NCBI GenBank assembly: GCA_001770935.1
Contig: MESI01000026.1
Coordinates: forward strand, 1-40,985
Direction of reading: 5' to 3'
DNA: 40,985 nucleotides
Source: Burkholderiales bacterium RIFCSPLOWO2_12_FULL_61_40
GTDB taxonomy: Bacteria; Pseudomonadota; Gammaproteobacteria; Burkholderiales; Burkholderiaceae_C
Every line of letters begins with the position of its first letter. The first letter of the stretch is position 1. A program made the translations under genes and the position numbers. The notes beneath the pieces were generated by a model. It was given only the letters and a program-made list of their open reading frames with translations. It had not been told where the DNA came from and did no database searches. Below, in pieces: positions 16,540 to 23,936 of the stretch.

Positions 16540-17411
16540 TACATGGCCTTGAACAGGTGGCTGTAGAGTCGGCTCACGCCGAATTTTTCCTTGAGTCCGC
16601 GCAGCTGCAGGGTGGTTTTTCCGGCTTCGTCGCGGCTGACAGATGCGATGGCTTGCGCACGCACCACCGTGCCACGGTGGATTTGCCAGAACACCTGGGC
16701 GTCGAGTTGCGCCTGCAGCTCTTTGAGCGGGGTGCGGATCAGGTATTCGCGCTCGGCGGTGAGCACCCGCAGGTATTTGTCCGCCGCCTCAAAACACAGC
16801 ACCTCCTCCACTGGCACCATGTGGATGGTGGCGCCCACGCTGGCCTGAATGACCTGGAGCGGCACCACAGGGTTGGCACGGGATGCGTCGGACGGGGGGC
16901 CCGATACCGCCCCCAGCAAGTGGCGCAACTGGGCCAAAGTGGCGTCCAGCTGGGTGTCGCCCGACCATGCGGGTGCTATCAAACTGGTAGCTGCTTGCGC
17001 ACGCTGGATAAGCGCCAACTGCAGTTTTGATACGGTTTTTTTCAGGCGATCGGGCTGCACCGGCTTGAGCAGGTAGTCGATGGCCTGGGCCTCAAAAGCG
17101 TTGATGGCGTACTGGTCGTAGGCGGTGACGAACACCAGCGCCGGAAACGGTGCGGCATCCGCCCCCTGCGTTTCCCAGGCGTCGGCCAGCGCCGCTGCCG
17201 CATCGATGCCGCTTTGGCCGGGCATGCGGATGTCAAAAAACAGGACGTCGGGCTTGCGCGCCAGGCTCTGCGCGACTGCCGAATCGCCGTCACCGACGCA
17301 AGCCAGGATGCGCAACTCCGGCCAGAGCTTGGCCAGTTCGGCCTGGAGGGCGGCCGCGAGCAGGGGTTCGTCTTCGGCAATCAGGGCGGTAGGGGGGCGG
17401 GTGTGGTTCAT
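16539..17411 (-). CDS. LytTR-family response regulator
   Basis: A 290-residue cytoplasmic regulator. The N-terminal receiver domain spans residues about 8-125: acidic pocket E14/D15, phospho-acceptor D60 (VLFFDIRMPG), T97 and the conserved K116 (LLKP). The C-terminal LytTR DNA-binding domain covers about 190-290 (VEEVLCFEAADKYLRVLTAE, IRTPLKELQAQL, FWQIHRGTVVRAQAI). The linker at residues ~130-146 is encoded by a copy of the 50-bp dispersed repeat. The start overlaps the kinase stop (17408) by 4 bases. It should be phosphorylated by that kinase and act at promoters; targets are not evident here. Confidence 0.93.
   Translation of the reverse strand: MNHTRPPTALIAEDEPLLAAALQAELAKLWPELRILACVGDGDSAVAQSLARKPDVLFFDIRMPGQSGIDAAAALADAWETQGADAAPFPALVFVTAYDQYAINAFEAQAIDYLLKPVQPDRLKKTVSKLQLALIQRAQAATSLIAPAWSGDTQLDATLAQLRHLLGAVSGPPSDASRANPVVPLQVIQASVGATIHMVPVEEVLCFEAADKYLRVLTAEREYLIRTPLKELQAQLDAQVFWQIHRGTVVRAQAIASVSRDEAGKTTLQLRGLKEKFGVSRLYSHLFKAM
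16974..17022 (+). repeat. 50-bp dispersed repeat, copy c, inside a CDS
   Basis: TGCTATCAAACTGGTAGC, then TGCTTGCGCACGCTGGATAA, GCGCC. It matches the consensus over the hairpin and core, and lies antisense within the LytTR gene, encoding part of the linker between the receiver and the DNA-binding domain without breaking the frame. Confidence 0.75.
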
Positions 17412-18469
17412 ATTTCGGAAGGAAAAGTGATGCTAGCCCGCGTACCACCTGCGTAACCAGCTATGAAATTGATAGTGCCCTGGTCGCCGTAACTGGTGCG
17501 CAGGCGCTCGCGCACCTGCGCCAACCCAAAGCTGCCCTGGCGCAGGGCGGGTTGGTTGAGGTCGATCTGGCTGCCCACGCCGGTGTCCGCCACTTCCAGG
17601 GTCAGTAGGCCATCGGCCTGGCAGGCGGAAATGGTGATGGCGCCGCCTTCCACCTGGGGCTCCAGCCCGTGTTGGATGCTGTTTTCGACCAGCGCCTGCA
17701 GCAGCAGCGGCGGTACCGGCTGGGCCGCCAGCTCCGGTGGCAGGTCCAGCGTGTAGCGCAGCCGCGGCCCCATGCGCACCGCCATCAGCTCCAGGTAGTC
17801 GTGCAGGCGGTCAAACTCGGCTTGCAGGCTGTGGCGGGTGGTGCGCGAGGCGTCCAGCGTGGCGCGCAGGTAGGCTACCAGGTGGTCAAGCATGTCCTGC
17901 GCACGCGTGGGGTCCAGGCCAATGAGTACGCGCAGGTTGGCCAGGGTGTTGAACAGCATGTGCGGCTCCAGCTGGGTCTGCAAAAGCTTGAGTTGCGACT
18001 CGGCCGCATGCCGTTGCGCCGCTTCGGTTTGTGCATCGGCGTGCGCCCTGTCTTCGCGGGCCATGGCCAACTGCTCCCGGCTCATGTAGTAGTAGGTGCT
18101 GCCGCCACCGGCCACCAGGCTCAAAACCAGAAATCCCAAGGCCTGGCGCGGTTCACTGGCCCAGAAGGTAAAGCTGTTGTGGGTGTTGAGCAATGTGTTC
18201 GCCACCAGTGTGCCAAATACATAGCCCAAGGTGGCGCCCAGGGGCACGATCCAGATCAGGCGATGCTTTTGCGCTGCACGGTCCGGCATCAGCAAGCGGT
18301 GGCCGCCATCCAGCAAACCCCAGATGGACAGGCCAATGCACTGCGAATACACCAGGTTGGTGCTGAATTCCTTGTCGCCAAAGACCGCAAGCCCCAGCGC
18401 GATGACGGTGTTGAGTGTTGCCGCCTGGATAAATCGCCCCAGGGTGAAACAGATCGCATGGGCTCTCAT
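17408..18469 (-). CDS. LytS/AlgZ-like sensor histidine kinase
   Basis: A 353-residue membrane kinase. Four hydrophobic segments occupy about residues 10-140 (NTVIALGLAVF, IGLSIWGLL, LIWIVPLGATLGYVFGTLVA, ALGFLVLSLVAGGGSTYYYM), followed by a coiled segment. The His_kinase core follows: LKLLQTQLEPHMLFNTLANL carries the phospho-acceptor His in the QLEPHMLFN box. The ATPase domain has LLLQALVENSIQHGLEP (N box) and VADTGVGSQ (G box). ATG 18469 is used, since the region upstream lies inside the 2TM gene. The C-terminal ~15 codons overlap a dispersed repeat (17431-17477). Confidence 0.92.
   Translation of the reverse strand: MRAHAICFTLGRFIQAATLNTVIALGLAVFGDKEFSTNLVYSQCIGLSIWGLLDGGHRLLMPDRAAQKHRLIWIVPLGATLGYVFGTLVANTLLNTHNSFTFWASEPRQALGFLVLSLVAGGGSTYYYMSREQLAMAREDRAHADAQTEAAQRHAAESQLKLLQTQLEPHMLFNTLANLRVLIGLDPTRAQDMLDHLVAYLRATLDASRTTRHSLQAEFDRLHDYLELMAVRMGPRLRYTLDLPPELAAQPVPPLLLQALVENSIQHGLEPQVEGGAITISACQADGLLTLEVADTGVGSQIDLNQPALRQGSFGLAQVRERLRTSYGDQGTINFIAGYAGGTRASITFPSEI
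17431..17477 (-). repeat. 50-bp dispersed repeat, copy e, inside a CDS
   Basis: On the minus strand: CACTATCAATTTCATAGCTG, GTTACGCAGGTGGTACGCGG, GCTAGCA. It is more diverged than the other copies but collinear with the consensus. It codes for the last strand region of the histidine kinase (INFIAGYAGGTRAS). Confidence 0.6.
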
Positions 18470-18488
18470 GGGGGCTTGTCCCGGAGGG

Positions 18489-18779
18489 TCACCACTTGTC
18501 CTGCTGCTGGTGCAGCCGGTCGCGCTCTTGCTGCACCAGCCGTTCGCGCAAGCTGCCGCCGTGCGGCACCACAAACACCACGGCACCGTGGATCAGCAGA
18601 CCCAGGCCCCAGCCGAAGGCAGACACCACGGCGAAGTGGTGCCCGGTAAAGCTGGACAAAACCGCCAGGCCGGTGTTCACCGTGATGAAGATGAAAGCAT
18701 GGATGTACCAGCCCATCTTTCGTCCGGCGCGTTTGCGCGCCAAACGGTCAATGTTTTCGGGGCTCAATGTGGCGTGCAT
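18489..18779 (-). CDS. 2TM-domain membrane protein
   Basis: A 96-residue protein. The N-terminal basic stretch RLARKRAGRKMG is followed by two membrane segments (WYIHAFIFITVNTGLAVLSS and VVSAFGWGLGLLIHGAVVFV) and a charged C-terminus (RERLVQQERDRLHQQQDKW). This matches the 2TM domain family commonly found next to LytS/LytTR systems. The gene ends 19 bases before the kinase start, so it is probably the first gene of this three-gene signalling operon. It may be an accessory sensor, which is inference from position. Confidence 0.88.
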   Translation of the reverse strand: MHATLSPENIDRLARKRAGRKMGWYIHAFIFITVNTGLAVLSSFTGHHFAVVSAFGWGLGLLIHGAVVFVVPHGGSLRERLVQQERDRLHQQQDKW

Positions 18780-19183
18780 GGAAAAGTTTTATGTAAAAAT
18801 TTGTAACAGTGGTGCAAAGGCAAGGCAGGGCTGAAGTATGCCGAAACGGCAGACTTTCGCCAGCTCCATGCGACGAAATGGCGGATTCTGGGAGCCAAAT
18901 GCAAGGGGCAATGCAGGGGTGGACAGGACACCTTCTACTGCCACTTTACATAGGGATAACCCCGCTGGCAGGCTTGACAATTCTCAACACAATCGCGGCC
19001 TGATCTCAACACAATCGAGCTCAGATTCCAGGGCAAAGAGGCGGCGATGAATGCGTTGCCAACCGTATCTCCAGAATGCGGCGTTCTGTGCCTTGTGTAA
19101 CCCGACCGTTCGTAGACAAGGCGAAGTTCCCGCAGAGGAACTCAATCCATGTTTCACATTGGCTGACCGACTGAACTAACCCG
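18780..19183. other. 404-base intergenic region between divergent 2TM and AraC genes
   Basis: No gene was found. It must hold the promoters of both the 2TM-kinase-regulator operon (minus) and the AraC-type gene (plus). A TTGACA hexamer at 18974-18979 and two exact direct repeats (18982-18995, 19004-19017) are the only marked signals. I see no convincing -10 box at standard spacing from that hexamer. Confidence 0.6.
18982..19017 (+). promoter_or_regulatory. Pair of exact 14-bp direct repeats (TCTCAACACAATCG), 22 bp apart
   Basis: TCTCAACACAATCG occurs at 18982-18995 and again at 19004-19017, start-to-start distance 22 bp (about two helix turns). Direct repeats on one face of the helix are the usual arrangement for AraC-type or response-regulator operators. 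The site is 167-202 bases upstream of the AraC-type gene. Confidence 0.55.
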
Positions 19184-20179
19184 ATGGACCCATATTCACA
19201 TTCAATCGCTGATTTGGACTGGTACAAGACTTTGTGCGAGGGGTTCATTCACCTCGGTTTGGACGGACCAGCCGTGTGCGCGCAGGCCGGCATTCAAACG
19301 GCCGTGGCGGAGAAGTTGCATGCAGGCGCGTTGACGGATGCCCTGAGCGCGGCATTTGAAATGGCGCTGCTGGAAACCGGTGACCCGCGTGTGGGGCTGC
19401 GCATGGCACGCCATCCCCTGAGTGCCCTGGGCGTGCTGTCCCATTTGCTGCTGGCTTCGGAGAATGCACATGAAAATCTGCATTTTGTGGAGCGCTATCT
19501 GCCGCTTTTTTGGCCCATGGCGACGGTTGAAATTCAAACCCTGCCGGACCGGAGCCTGATCAAACTGGGCATCCAATCGGGGCAGCGTCCCATCCATTCC
19601 TCGCTGTTTGATTTCTTTGTATCCATGGTGCTGGCGGGCTTTCGGGTCGTTACCGGCAAGCGCGCCAAAGTGTTGAAATTGCACCACCCCGGAGATATGC
19701 CCCAAGAGCCACAGCATTGGTACGAAGTTTTTGGTGACGTGGTGCACTTTGGCGCTTCCGGCTGCGTCATCGAGGTGTGTGTATCCAGCATGCTCGAACC
19801 CATTCCCACGGCCAACCCCGCCATTCTGGAAATATCCGAGCGCATCGCGGAGCAGTTGGCGCGGCGCACGGTGGGTGTGACCAGTGACCGCATCCGCAAG
19901 GAACTCATCAAGTGGTTGCAAAAAGGAGAGCCCCGGCGCAAGGAGATTGCGACCCAGCTGGGCATGAGTGAACGTTCGCTGTGCCGCCGCCTCGCGGAGG
20001 AGGGGACCACCTTTGTGAATTTGCTCGATACGCTGCGCCGCGAAATGGCGGAAACCTACATTCAGCAAGGCAGCTTCAAGCCGACAGAAATCACTTTTGC
20101 GCTGGGCTTTTCCGACCCCAGCAATTTCTACCGGGCATGCAAGCGCTGGTTTGGCCAGATGCCCACCACGCTGCGTTAA
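19184..20179 (+). CDS. AraC-family transcriptional regulator (arabinose-binding-like N-domain)
   Basis: A 331-residue regulator. Residues ~20-205 fit the PF12625-type N-domain of the OruR/ArgR-like AraC group (ALSAAFEMALLETGDPRVGL, HPLSALGVLSHLLLASENAH, FWPMATVEIQTLP). The C-terminal double HTH (about 235-331) includes RKEIATQLGMSERSLCRRLA, TTFVNLLDTLRREMAETYIQ, EITFALGFSDPSNFYRACKR and WFGQMPTTLR. Members bind direct-repeat half-sites spaced about 21 bp. Such an element is found upstream of both the next gene and the secreted-protein cluster (20230, 20850), making it the likely controller. A small hairpin (GTGCCA/TGGCAC, 20205-20223) follows the stop but lacks a T-run. Confidence 0.92.
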   Translation: MDPYSHSIADLDWYKTLCEGFIHLGLDGPAVCAQAGIQTAVAEKLHAGALTDALSAAFEMALLETGDPRVGLRMARHPLSALGVLSHLLLASENAHENLHFVERYLPLFWPMATVEIQTLPDRSLIKLGIQSGQRPIHSSLFDFFVSMVLAGFRVVTGKRAKVLKLHHPGDMPQEPQHWYEVFGDVVHFGASGCVIEVCVSSMLEPIPTANPAILEISERIAEQLARRTVGVTSDRIRKELIKWLQKGEPRRKEIATQLGMSERSLCRRLAEEGTTFVNLLDTLRREMAETYIQQGSFKPTEITFALGFSDPSNFYRACKRWFGQMPTTLR

Positions 20180-20229
20180 CCGACCCCGCGCAATCCGGAC
20201 TTTGGTGCCACTGCGCGTGGCACAAGAGG

Positions 20230-20260
20230 CCAATAGATTGGCCCCAAAACCCAGTGACAA
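20230..20260 (+). promoter_or_regulatory. Bipartite direct-repeat element, copy 1
   Basis: CCAATAGATTGGCC at 20230-20243, seven bases, then CCAGTGACAA at 20251-20260. The same pair with the same seven-base gap is at 20850-20881. The half-sites both begin CCA-R-T-R and start 21 bp apart, as in AraC-family operators. The first half also forms an inverted repeat (GGCCAAT-AG-ATTGGCC). It lies 72 bases before the ATG at 20333. Confidence 0.6.
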
Positions 20261-20332
20261 ACATGAAGCCATCGGGATACTTGCCCGAGTGGTCGACATA
20301 CGGTCACTGTGGTTGTAAAGGGAGTGCTGAGG

Positions 20333-20713
20333 ATGCAGGCAGCGGAATACATCGGTATAGAAAATGTAGAAGTCACTGTAGATGACTCCGCAAATGCGTG
20401 GGCACTGTGGGATAGCGCGCTGGTGCAGGGGGACACAAAAGACCTTGCTGCGGCACCGGAGGATTGCGCCCTCGAAGTCATCAACCAACACCACGCCGGA
20501 TTGGCGCAGGCCATCCGCTCCTTTTGGGGCCATCCGGAGTGTTGTGCGTTCATTGAAACCTTGTTGCTCGATGGGACCACTGCCCAGCAGAAAAACCGTT
20601 GTGGATTCAGCCAGGAAGTCGCCGCCTGCATGCTCCAGCTGATCAACATCCACGAACAACTATTTGGTTCGTTCAAGGACAGCGCGACAGGCGGCGCACC
20701 GTCCTGGTTCTGA
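20333..20713 (+). CDS. Small protein of unknown function between the regulator and the cluster
   Basis: A 126-residue soluble protein without signal peptide or membrane segment. It is acidic in its first half (EYIGIENVEVTVDDSANAWA) and helical later (EVINQHHAGLAQAIRSFWGH, EVAACMLQLINIHEQLFGSF). I recognise no family. ATG 20333 is preferred over 20309 because GGAG lies 8 bases upstream (20321-20324). It has its own copy of the bipartite element upstream, the same as the secreted-protein cluster. It may be a small cytoplasmic accessory factor of that system. Confidence 0.6.
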   Translation: MQAAEYIGIENVEVTVDDSANAWALWDSALVQGDTKDLAAAPEDCALEVINQHHAGLAQAIRSFWGHPECCAFIETLLLDGTTAQQKNRCGFSQEVAACMLQLINIHEQLFGSFKDSATGGAPSWF

Positions 20714-20776
20714 CACCGAAAAATGATTTGCAGCCATCGCCATGCGGTGTGTTTTTTTGCAATACATCCGAAACCC

Positions 20777-20790
20777 AAGGGTTAACCCTT
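20777..20790. promoter_or_regulatory. 14-bp perfect palindrome AAGGGTTAACCCTT
   Basis: A fully symmetric AAGGGTT/AACCCTT sequence in the 264-base gap before the cluster, about 60 bases upstream of the bipartite element. It resembles an operator for a dimeric repressor. No identified regulator fits it. Confidence 0.4.
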
Positions 20791-20849
20791 AGCTGTCACT
20801 CATGCACTTGTCAGGGGCATCCATAGGTCCTCTTTTTTGGCGCGTTAAA

Positions 20850-20881
20850 CCAATAGTTTGGCCTGCGCGGCCAGTGACGAA
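20850..20881 (+). promoter_or_regulatory. Bipartite direct-repeat element, copy 2 (cluster promoter region)
   Basis: CCAATAGTTTGGCC at 20850-20863, seven bases, then CCAGTGACGAA at 20871-20881. It matches copy 1 at 23 of the 24 bases of the two halves compared, with unrelated sequence in between. It stands about 97 bases before the first secreted-protein gene (20978), so it probably controls the whole cluster. Confidence 0.65.
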
Positions 20882-20977
20882 TAGCACTAGACAGAAGACA
20901 CTGACTACGTACTGACAACAAGGCACTAGTTGCATGAGACAGGACATCAACCTCAACCTAACCTGGAGAATTTTTTT

Positions 20978-21535
20978 ATGAAATCTTTCAAACTGTCTGC
21001 CGTCGCTGCTTTGCTCGCATCGTTCACATTTGCCGCTTCCGCCATGACTCCTGTGAATGACGAAGCTCTGTCACAAGTCAGCGGCCAAGACGGTGTGTCG
21101 ATCGTTGCTGATCTGCAGGTCAACATCGGTTCGTTCACCTATACAGACAGCACGAACACCTTTGCCATGAACGACATCGGCATCAGCGGTGTGATCGCTG
21201 CCACGATCGACGTGCTTGATGCTGCTACGTTCAAGGGTGTTCCTACTCCTACTTCCGCACCATCAGGTCTTGCCGCTTCGTTGCTTGCCTCCGGCGTTAC
21301 TGCTGGGAATCTTGAGCAGGTTATGCACGATGCTGCCACTGCGTTGGGCTACCAAGATCAGGACGTGATTGCCATTGCTATTCCTAAAGTGGACAACACC
21401 ACTGGTCTGGATATCACAGTGGCAAGCATGACTACGGGTCGCGGTGCTGCTGGTACTACCAATTCCATGGGTGGTATCTCTTTGGCCAACCTGAACCTGG
21501 GTGGCACCAAGGTCTGGATGTTCGGCCACGACTAA
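20978..21535 (+). CDS. Secreted DUF6160/FilA-like protein, motif paralogue 1
   Basis: A 185-residue exported protein with a clear signal peptide (1-22, KLSAVAALLASFTFAASA). The mature N-terminus MTPVNDEALSQVSGQDGVSI is followed by a beta-rich, Ser/Thr/Gly-rich region (VADLQVNIGSFTYTDSTN...GISLANLNLGGTKVWMFGHD). The start of the mature protein resembles FilA/DUF6160 proteins, known from 'putative pilus' fil loci. The motif D-x-x-L-x-x-V-x-G-Q is repeated in four other proteins of the cluster. ATG 20978 starts the signal peptide and has GGAG upstream (20963-20966). Codon use is less GC-biased than in neighbours, which suggests high expression. It is probably the major secreted subunit, but this is inference. 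Confidence 0.78.
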   Translation: MKSFKLSAVAALLASFTFAASAMTPVNDEALSQVSGQDGVSIVADLQVNIGSFTYTDSTNTFAMNDIGISGVIAATIDVLDAATFKGVPTPTSAPSGLAASLLASGVTAGNLEQVMHDAATALGYQDQDVIAIAIPKVDNTTGLDITVASMTTGRGAAGTTNSMGGISLANLNLGGTKVWMFGHD

Positions 21536-21548
21536 TAGTGTGTGACAA

Positions 21549-21617
21549 AGGCGACGCCTAAAAAGGGCGTTGCCTGGGTATAGCGCCGGGATCTCGCGGC
21601 CTGGGTTGCGAGATCTC
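21549..21617 (+). terminator. Two tandem hairpins after the first cluster gene
   Basis: Hairpin 1: AGGCGACGCC (21549-21558) with GGCGTTGCCT (21566-21575), 9 of 10 paired, 7-base loop. Hairpin 2: GATCTCGC (21590-21597) with GCGAGATC (21608-21615), extended by two pairs. Neither has a strong T-run. They may stabilise the 3' end of the first transcript or partly terminate it, giving the first secreted protein in excess of the rest. Confidence 0.5.
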
Positions 21618-21675
21618 TCTTGACATTCGTTTTTGGCAAAACCTAGCACCACGGCAGTACGCCGAACCCACCACC

Positions 21676-22470
21676 ATGCGTAAACAGATCACCTTCCTCT
21701 GGGGACTTTTTGCCGCACTTGTCTGTGCCGCAGGTAGCCACGCCCAACCCATGCCGCTGGATGATGGACAGCTGTCCCAGGTCTGGGGCCAGTCTTTGGT
21801 CGAATTTGTCAACACCAGTTCCATGGGGTATGACTTCACACGCATGACGCTCAATGCAGATATCAGTCTGAGCGCGAATTTGAAGGATGTGCGTCTGGGT
21901 GACTATGCGGCGGCCCGCAATGGCCCGAACAACGGTGTGGGCGCAGGCGCGGATCTGGACCTCCAGTCCTTGCAGTTTGGGCAGAACACACTGAGCAGCA
22001 GCGAACGTGACCGCCTGGTGCGAGCGACGAACCCCTATTTTGAAATTGTGTACAAGCAAGGCGCCAACGCCGCAGAACGACAGGTCGTTGGCATGCGTAT
22101 GGGCTTTGAAGGCATCGACGGCTATTTGGGAACACAAATGCGCGCCTTGAGTGGAACCATGCGTGCGGATCTGACGTCGGGTTCGGGTGTGATCAACTTC
22201 GATTCCACCCATCCTGCGTTCATGGAGTCCGCAGATGGAAAGCGCTGGAATGCCAATGGGCTGCTCAACACCATAGGCAGCCTGAAGCTGGGCGACGCCA
22301 GCGGGCCGACGCGTGATTTCTTTCTGGCACTGCAGACGCAAAACGTGATGTACCCGGCGGTGGCCGGTCTCACGCCGCAACAGGCGGCAGCCGGTTTTTG
22401 GCTCAACCTGCGGGACCGCGTGAGCGGAACGGTGGGCGCCATGCCGTCGAACCTGCCTCTGCCGAAGTAA
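21676..22470 (+). CDS. Secreted protein, motif paralogue 2
   Basis: A 264-residue protein with a signal peptide (1-23, FLWGLFAALVCAAGSHA). The mature N-terminus QPMPLDDGQLSQVWGQ carries the cluster motif (D-D-x-x-L-x-x-V-x-G-Q). The remainder has repeated short strands (MGYDFTRMTLNADISLSANL, DLDLQSLQFGQNTL, GMRMGFEGIDGYLG, GVINFDST) suggesting a beta-solenoid or beta-sandwich. I recognise no named family beyond the N-terminal similarity. No clear Shine-Dalgarno precedes ATG 21676. The next gene starts 5 bases after the stop. Confidence 0.72.
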   Translation: MRKQITFLWGLFAALVCAAGSHAQPMPLDDGQLSQVWGQSLVEFVNTSSMGYDFTRMTLNADISLSANLKDVRLGDYAAARNGPNNGVGAGADLDLQSLQFGQNTLSSSERDRLVRATNPYFEIVYKQGANAAERQVVGMRMGFEGIDGYLGTQMRALSGTMRADLTSGSGVINFDSTHPAFMESADGKRWNANGLLNTIGSLKLGDASGPTRDFFLALQTQNVMYPAVAGLTPQQAAAGFWLNLRDRVSGTVGAMPSNLPLPK

Positions 22471-22475
22471 TCCCC

Positions 22476-23399
22476 ATGGCACACCGTCTGCGCGTTATGA
22501 CTCGGCATCTGCTGCTGGCACCACTTGCTGCGCTGGTTTGCATCTGTGGCTTGCCGTCGGCCCGTGCCTTAACGGTGATGGAGGATACCGAACTGGCGGC
22601 CGTGCGCGGTGCGGGCGTGGCCTTCAATCTGTTGAATTATTCCTTGTCGGGGGACTTGTCCCTGACCTACGTGGCGAAGCCTGCCACGGCGAATGGGCCA
22701 GGGCAATTTCTCTCCCTGAGCCAACTTGCACTGTCCCGCTCGGACGACCCCGACGCCACTTTTACCGACCCCTACAGCCTGTCCATTGAATCGCGCCCGG
22801 GTCTGTCGGATGTGATTCGCCTGTCCGAGCCCCGTAACGCCAACGGTCTGTTGAAGTGGCAATTCGCCGCCGACTGGACGGTGGGCACCGAAGACAGCAC
22901 GTTCAATGGGGGGGCGCTGGTGGTGCAGGATTTGCAAAATTCTGGAGGTAGCCTTTCCATCACCTCACCGGCCACGCCAGGTGTGGAAGGGGTGGTTTTT
23001 GGCCAGACCATTCGTACCGATATCGGCGCTGTGGCCCTGCGGCCGCGTGGCCGCGAAGACGCCAGCAACGAGGTGCGATTCTCCGGCATTCATGTGAGCG
23101 ACGTCGACGGTGTGTCGCCCTGGGTGCTGGCCGACGTGACAGAACAGCCGGGTATTTTCAACGCGGTCACCGAGGGAGGTAAATCCTTTCTGCATATCGG
23201 CATAGGCTGGCCCACAGACCCAGCCAAAGAAGTGCCTGCCGCGAAGATCGTGGTGGACAACATTACCTTCAGAAATGACCAACCGACTTTTATAGATCCG
23301 GTCGCGCAAACGCCTGTATCGACACTGAACCTTGGCTCCAGCAGCATTGGCAGCATGCAGGTGCAGTACTTTGACATGAAGCTGCGTGCGGGGCGCTGA
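22476..23399 (+). CDS. Secreted protein, motif paralogue 3
   Basis: A 307-residue protein (from ATG 22476; ATG 22497 is an alternative that also keeps the signal). The signal peptide is MTRHLLLAPLAALVCICG plus LPSARA, followed by LTVMEDTELAAVRGAGVAFN, i.e. the cluster motif with G-A-G in place of G-Q-D-G. The rest is beta-rich with strands such as NLLNYSLSGDLSLTYVAKPA, SLSQLALSRSD, GVVFGQTIRTDIGAVALRPR, MQVQYFDMKLRAG. No enzyme motif is visible. Only 5 bases separate it from the previous gene and one base from the next, so the three are surely in one transcript. Confidence 0.7.
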   Translation: MAHRLRVMTRHLLLAPLAALVCICGLPSARALTVMEDTELAAVRGAGVAFNLLNYSLSGDLSLTYVAKPATANGPGQFLSLSQLALSRSDDPDATFTDPYSLSIESRPGLSDVIRLSEPRNANGLLKWQFAADWTVGTEDSTFNGGALVVQDLQNSGGSLSITSPATPGVEGVVFGQTIRTDIGAVALRPRGREDASNEVRFSGIHVSDVDGVSPWVLADVTEQPGIFNAVTEGGKSFLHIGIGWPTDPAKEVPAAKIVVDNITFRNDQPTFIDPVAQTPVSTLNLGSSSIGSMQVQYFDMKLRAGR

Positions 23400-23400
23400 T

Positions 23401-23913
23401 ATGGTGCGTACATCTTCTTGCGCCTGGCGCCGCTTCGCCCTGCTCGCCTTGGCTTGGCTTTTCCTCTGGGTGGGCGGCGTAGGCACTGCGACAGCTGCGC
23501 CTGCACTGCTGAACAACGACGACCTGTCCGAAGTGACCGGACGTGACGGCATCAGTATTGTTGTGCACCTGGAAGTCAACACCTCGGACACCAGCAGTGA
23601 TACGGCGGGCGCGCGTTTTACACGCAGCTTCATGGTCAATGGAACCACGACCTATGCCACCGCACAGGGCCTGCGGGGTGTGGTGGACTTGGTCGGTTTG
23701 ACCGTAGACGTCAAGGCCCGCGGCGGCCTCAACGATGGCAGCTATATCGACATTGGCTTGCCCGGTGTGGTGGCAGCCAACCAGTTTGGCTTTCGTTCCT
23801 TTGGTGTGCAGACCGACGCACAGGCGGCGGTGCCCGCCGAGCAGAACTTTGGCGGCGTGTTGCTTCATGGCTTGGCCACCCAGACAGGCCACTTTCTTAT
23901 GTGGGCGAAATAG
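23401..23913 (+). CDS. Secreted protein, motif paralogue 4
   Basis: A 170-residue protein with a long signal peptide (RRFALLALAWLFLWVGGVGT, ATAA). The mature N-terminus PALLNNDDLSEVTGRDGISI is very close to that of the first cluster protein (NDEALSQVSGQDGVSI), followed by VVHLEVNTSDTSSDTAGARF. It ends GVLLHGLATQTGHFLMWAK, comparable to the end GGTKVWMFGHD of paralogue 1. It is therefore likely a minor subunit built on the same plan. ATG 23401 directly follows the previous TGA; the longer start at 23386 lies inside the previous gene. Confidence 0.75.
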   Translation: MVRTSSCAWRRFALLALAWLFLWVGGVGTATAAPALLNNDDLSEVTGRDGISIVVHLEVNTSDTSSDTAGARFTRSFMVNGTTTYATAQGLRGVVDLVGLTVDVKARGGLNDGSYIDIGLPGVVAANQFGFRSFGVQTDAQAAVPAEQNFGGVLLHGLATQTGHFLMWAK

Positions 23914-23936
23914 CCCTTTTGCACCGGTATTGAACT

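Noticed and set aside
18974..19002. TTGACA as a sigma-70 -35 box for the AraC-type gene
   Set aside because: No acceptable -10 hexamer 16-18 bases downstream; the repeats are better described as an operator.
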